From NCBI GenBank assembly GCA_027451445.1, contig DAIDJG010000272.1, positions 1 to 64,000 of the forward strand: a stretch of DNA of 64,000 nucleotides, given 5' to 3'. Positions 63,002-64,000 of this stretch are shown here, piece after piece (position 1 is the first letter of the stretch; each line of letters opens with the position of its first letter). A program made the position numbers and the translations under genes. The DNA comes from Singulisphaera sp. Its GTDB lineage: Bacteria > Planctomycetota > Planctomycetia > Isosphaerales > Isosphaeraceae. The notes beneath the pieces were generated by a model. It searched no databases. It had not been told where the DNA came from and worked only from the letters and a program-made list of their open reading frames with translations.

Positions 63002-63280
63002 ATGGCCAGGGAGCGATGGCACGTTCACTATTCGGGTCGCGTGCAAGGGGTAGGGTTCCGGCTCACGGCCCGTCACCTTTCACGCGATTTCCAGGTTGGG
63101 GGCTACGTCCGCAACCTCCCGGATGGACGGGTCGAGCTCTTGGCGGAAGGAGAACCGACCGAGGTCACGGGCTTCTTGAACGCGATCAGACGCGAGCTCG
63201 GAGACAAGATTCGAGACGCCCAGGAAGAACGCGAGCCTCCGAGCGATCCTCCTTTTGTTGATTTCGACATTCGCTACTAA
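63002..63280 (+). CDS. acyP: Acylphosphatase
   Basis: A 92-residue enzyme that hydrolyses acyl phosphates. The signature is complete: [20 protein letters not shown] contains the catalytic Arg in the GRVQGVGFR loop. [19 protein letters not shown] contains the catalytic Asn and the second family motif. The length is typical. ATG 63002 gives [12 protein letters not shown], the usual N-terminus; the frame is open to 62948 without support. An acidic tail of about ten residues (EREPPSDPP) is an addition. The gene stands between the AsmA-like gene and an ABC permease. Confidence 0.93.
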   Translation: MARERWHVHYSGRVQGVGFRLTARHLSRDFQVGGYVRNLPDGRVELLAEGEPTEVTGFLNAIRRELGDKIRDAQEEREPPSDPPFVDFDIRY

Positions 63281-63349
63281 TCCGTCGCAAAACGGGTATT
63301 CCGTTTCTGGCCGTCATTCATTCTTCTCCTCATTCGAGCTCTTGCCACC

Positions 63350-64000
63350 ATGAAAGCATTCACGATCGCGACCGCTACCGCCAAGGAGGCGATTCGCCAA
63401 CCCGTCTTCTTCGTCCTCGCACTGCTCGCAGGCTCCTGGCTCATTTTCTCCATTTTCTTGGCGTACTTCACCTTTGGCGAAGACATCAAGATGTACAAAG
63501 ACACGGGCTTGACCACGATCTCATTCGCCGGCCTCTTGCTGGCTCTGTTGACGGCAAGCTCAACGGTGGCGGAGGAAATCGAAGGCAAAACGGCCATTAC
63601 TTTGCTCTCGAAGCCGATCAATCGGCGCCAATTCATTGTGGGTAAGTTCCTGGGCATCGAGCTCGGCGTTTTGGCGCTTTTTGTGCTCCTCGGCCTCTTG
63701 TTCGAAGGGGGCGTTTACTACAAGTATGCGTACGACCTGCGCGAAGCGGCCGGGGGTGCCCCAGAAGCCTCCAAGCAGTGGGATCAGGTGAAGCAAGTGC
63801 TGCCTGGGCTTGCGCTTGGGTTCCTGGAAGTGACCGTGCTGACGAGCATCAGTGTGGCTATCTCCACGCGCCTGCCGATGCTGGTCAACCTGGTCGTCTG
63901 CATTGCAATCTTCTTTTTGGGACACTTGAGCCCGGTCCTGGTGGAGGCGACAGGCCAGGGGGTGAAACAAGGGAACGTCAACGAGCTTGTCAGCTTCATG
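63350..64000 (+). CDS. ABC-2 type transporter permease, 3' end cut by window
   Basis: The first 217 residues of an ABC-2 type membrane permease. It starts MKAFTIATATAKEAIRQPVF, an amphipathic N-terminal helix typical of Wza/ABC-2 permeases. Transmembrane helices follow at about residues 20-42, 60-80, 102-122 and 150-200. The block EEIEGKTAITLLSKPINRRQ is the signature of this family, in which long 'EE-x-G-T-x-LLSKP' segments contact the ATPase. The ATG at 63350 has no good upstream alternative. The ATPase partner and the end of the gene lie outside the window. Substrate unknown. Confidence 0.9.
   Translation, partial: MKAFTIATATAKEAIRQPVFFVLALLAGSWLIFSIFLAYFTFGEDIKMYKDTGLTTISFAGLLLALLTASSTVAEEIEGKTAITLLSKPINRRQFIVGKFLGIELGVLALFVLLGLLFEGGVYYKYAYDLREAAGGAPEASKQWDQVKQVLPGLALGFLEVTVLTSISVAISTRLPMLVNLVVCIAIFFLGHLSPVLVEATGQGVKQGNVNELVSFM

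Overview
The window comes from a high-GC bacterium, most likely a planctomycete of the Isosphaeraceae/Gemmataceae type. The signs are a Tat-exported DUF1501 protein, a giant secreted protease whose N-terminus resembles the planctomycete LEPR-XLL signal, many secreted proteins of unknown function, Hsp70/VWA/FHA gene clusters and a family of small 'RTLMIAVA/TTRRWMIAVA' membrane proteins. The phylum call is inference from gene content; no rRNA gene is present.

Layout. 1-2970: purF (cut by the window edge) diverges from proB. 2995-6829: three tandem paralogous secreted proteins (HEAT-like plus STN-like domains; the middle one lacks the N-terminal half). 7007-8722: a cupin-like protein and a secreted hypothetical, ended by a terminator. 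8902-24677: a complete 14-gene nuoA-N operon for respiratory complex I, preceded by a perfect Rex-type operator. 24678-27860: about 3.2 kb without an intact gene, holding a dead REP-associated transposase, REP-like hairpins and several families of short repeats. 27861-33983: a secreted C45-family hydrolase and a 1505-residue subtilase with a strong terminator. 34035-37554: rRNA methyltransferase RlmI, a Uma2-like protein and a DUF1501 protein. 37750-42458: a DMP19-like HEAT protein and a zinc-ribbon protein, plus seven loci sharing a near-identical membrane leader, four of them also sharing a proline-rich C-terminal tail. 42512-45078: ClpS, a DUF4126-like protein, a peroxiredoxin and a secreted hypothetical. 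45434-56683: a co-directional cluster of Hsp70, a membrane protein, an AAA ATPase (DUF3696 type), a PIN-like nuclease, an Hsp70-VWA fusion, two membrane proteins with FHA domains and a toroid-VWA membrane protein. 56797-64000: rarA, a GT-C glycosyltransferase, an AsmA-like giant, acylphosphatase and the start of an ABC-2 permease.

How the parts may work together. The nuo genes build a proton-pumping NADH dehydrogenase whose transcription is probably gated by the NADH/NAD+ sensor Rex. The 45-57 kb cluster looks like a chaperone/phosphopeptide-signalling assembly at the membrane (Hsp70 ATPases, VWA metal-dependent adhesion domains, FHA phosphothreonine readers). A low-GC ATPase-nuclease pair that resembles an anti-phage or toxin module is inserted in it. 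The two strongest candidates for undescribed biology are this cluster and the leader/tail family of small membrane proteins at 37.7-42.5 kb.
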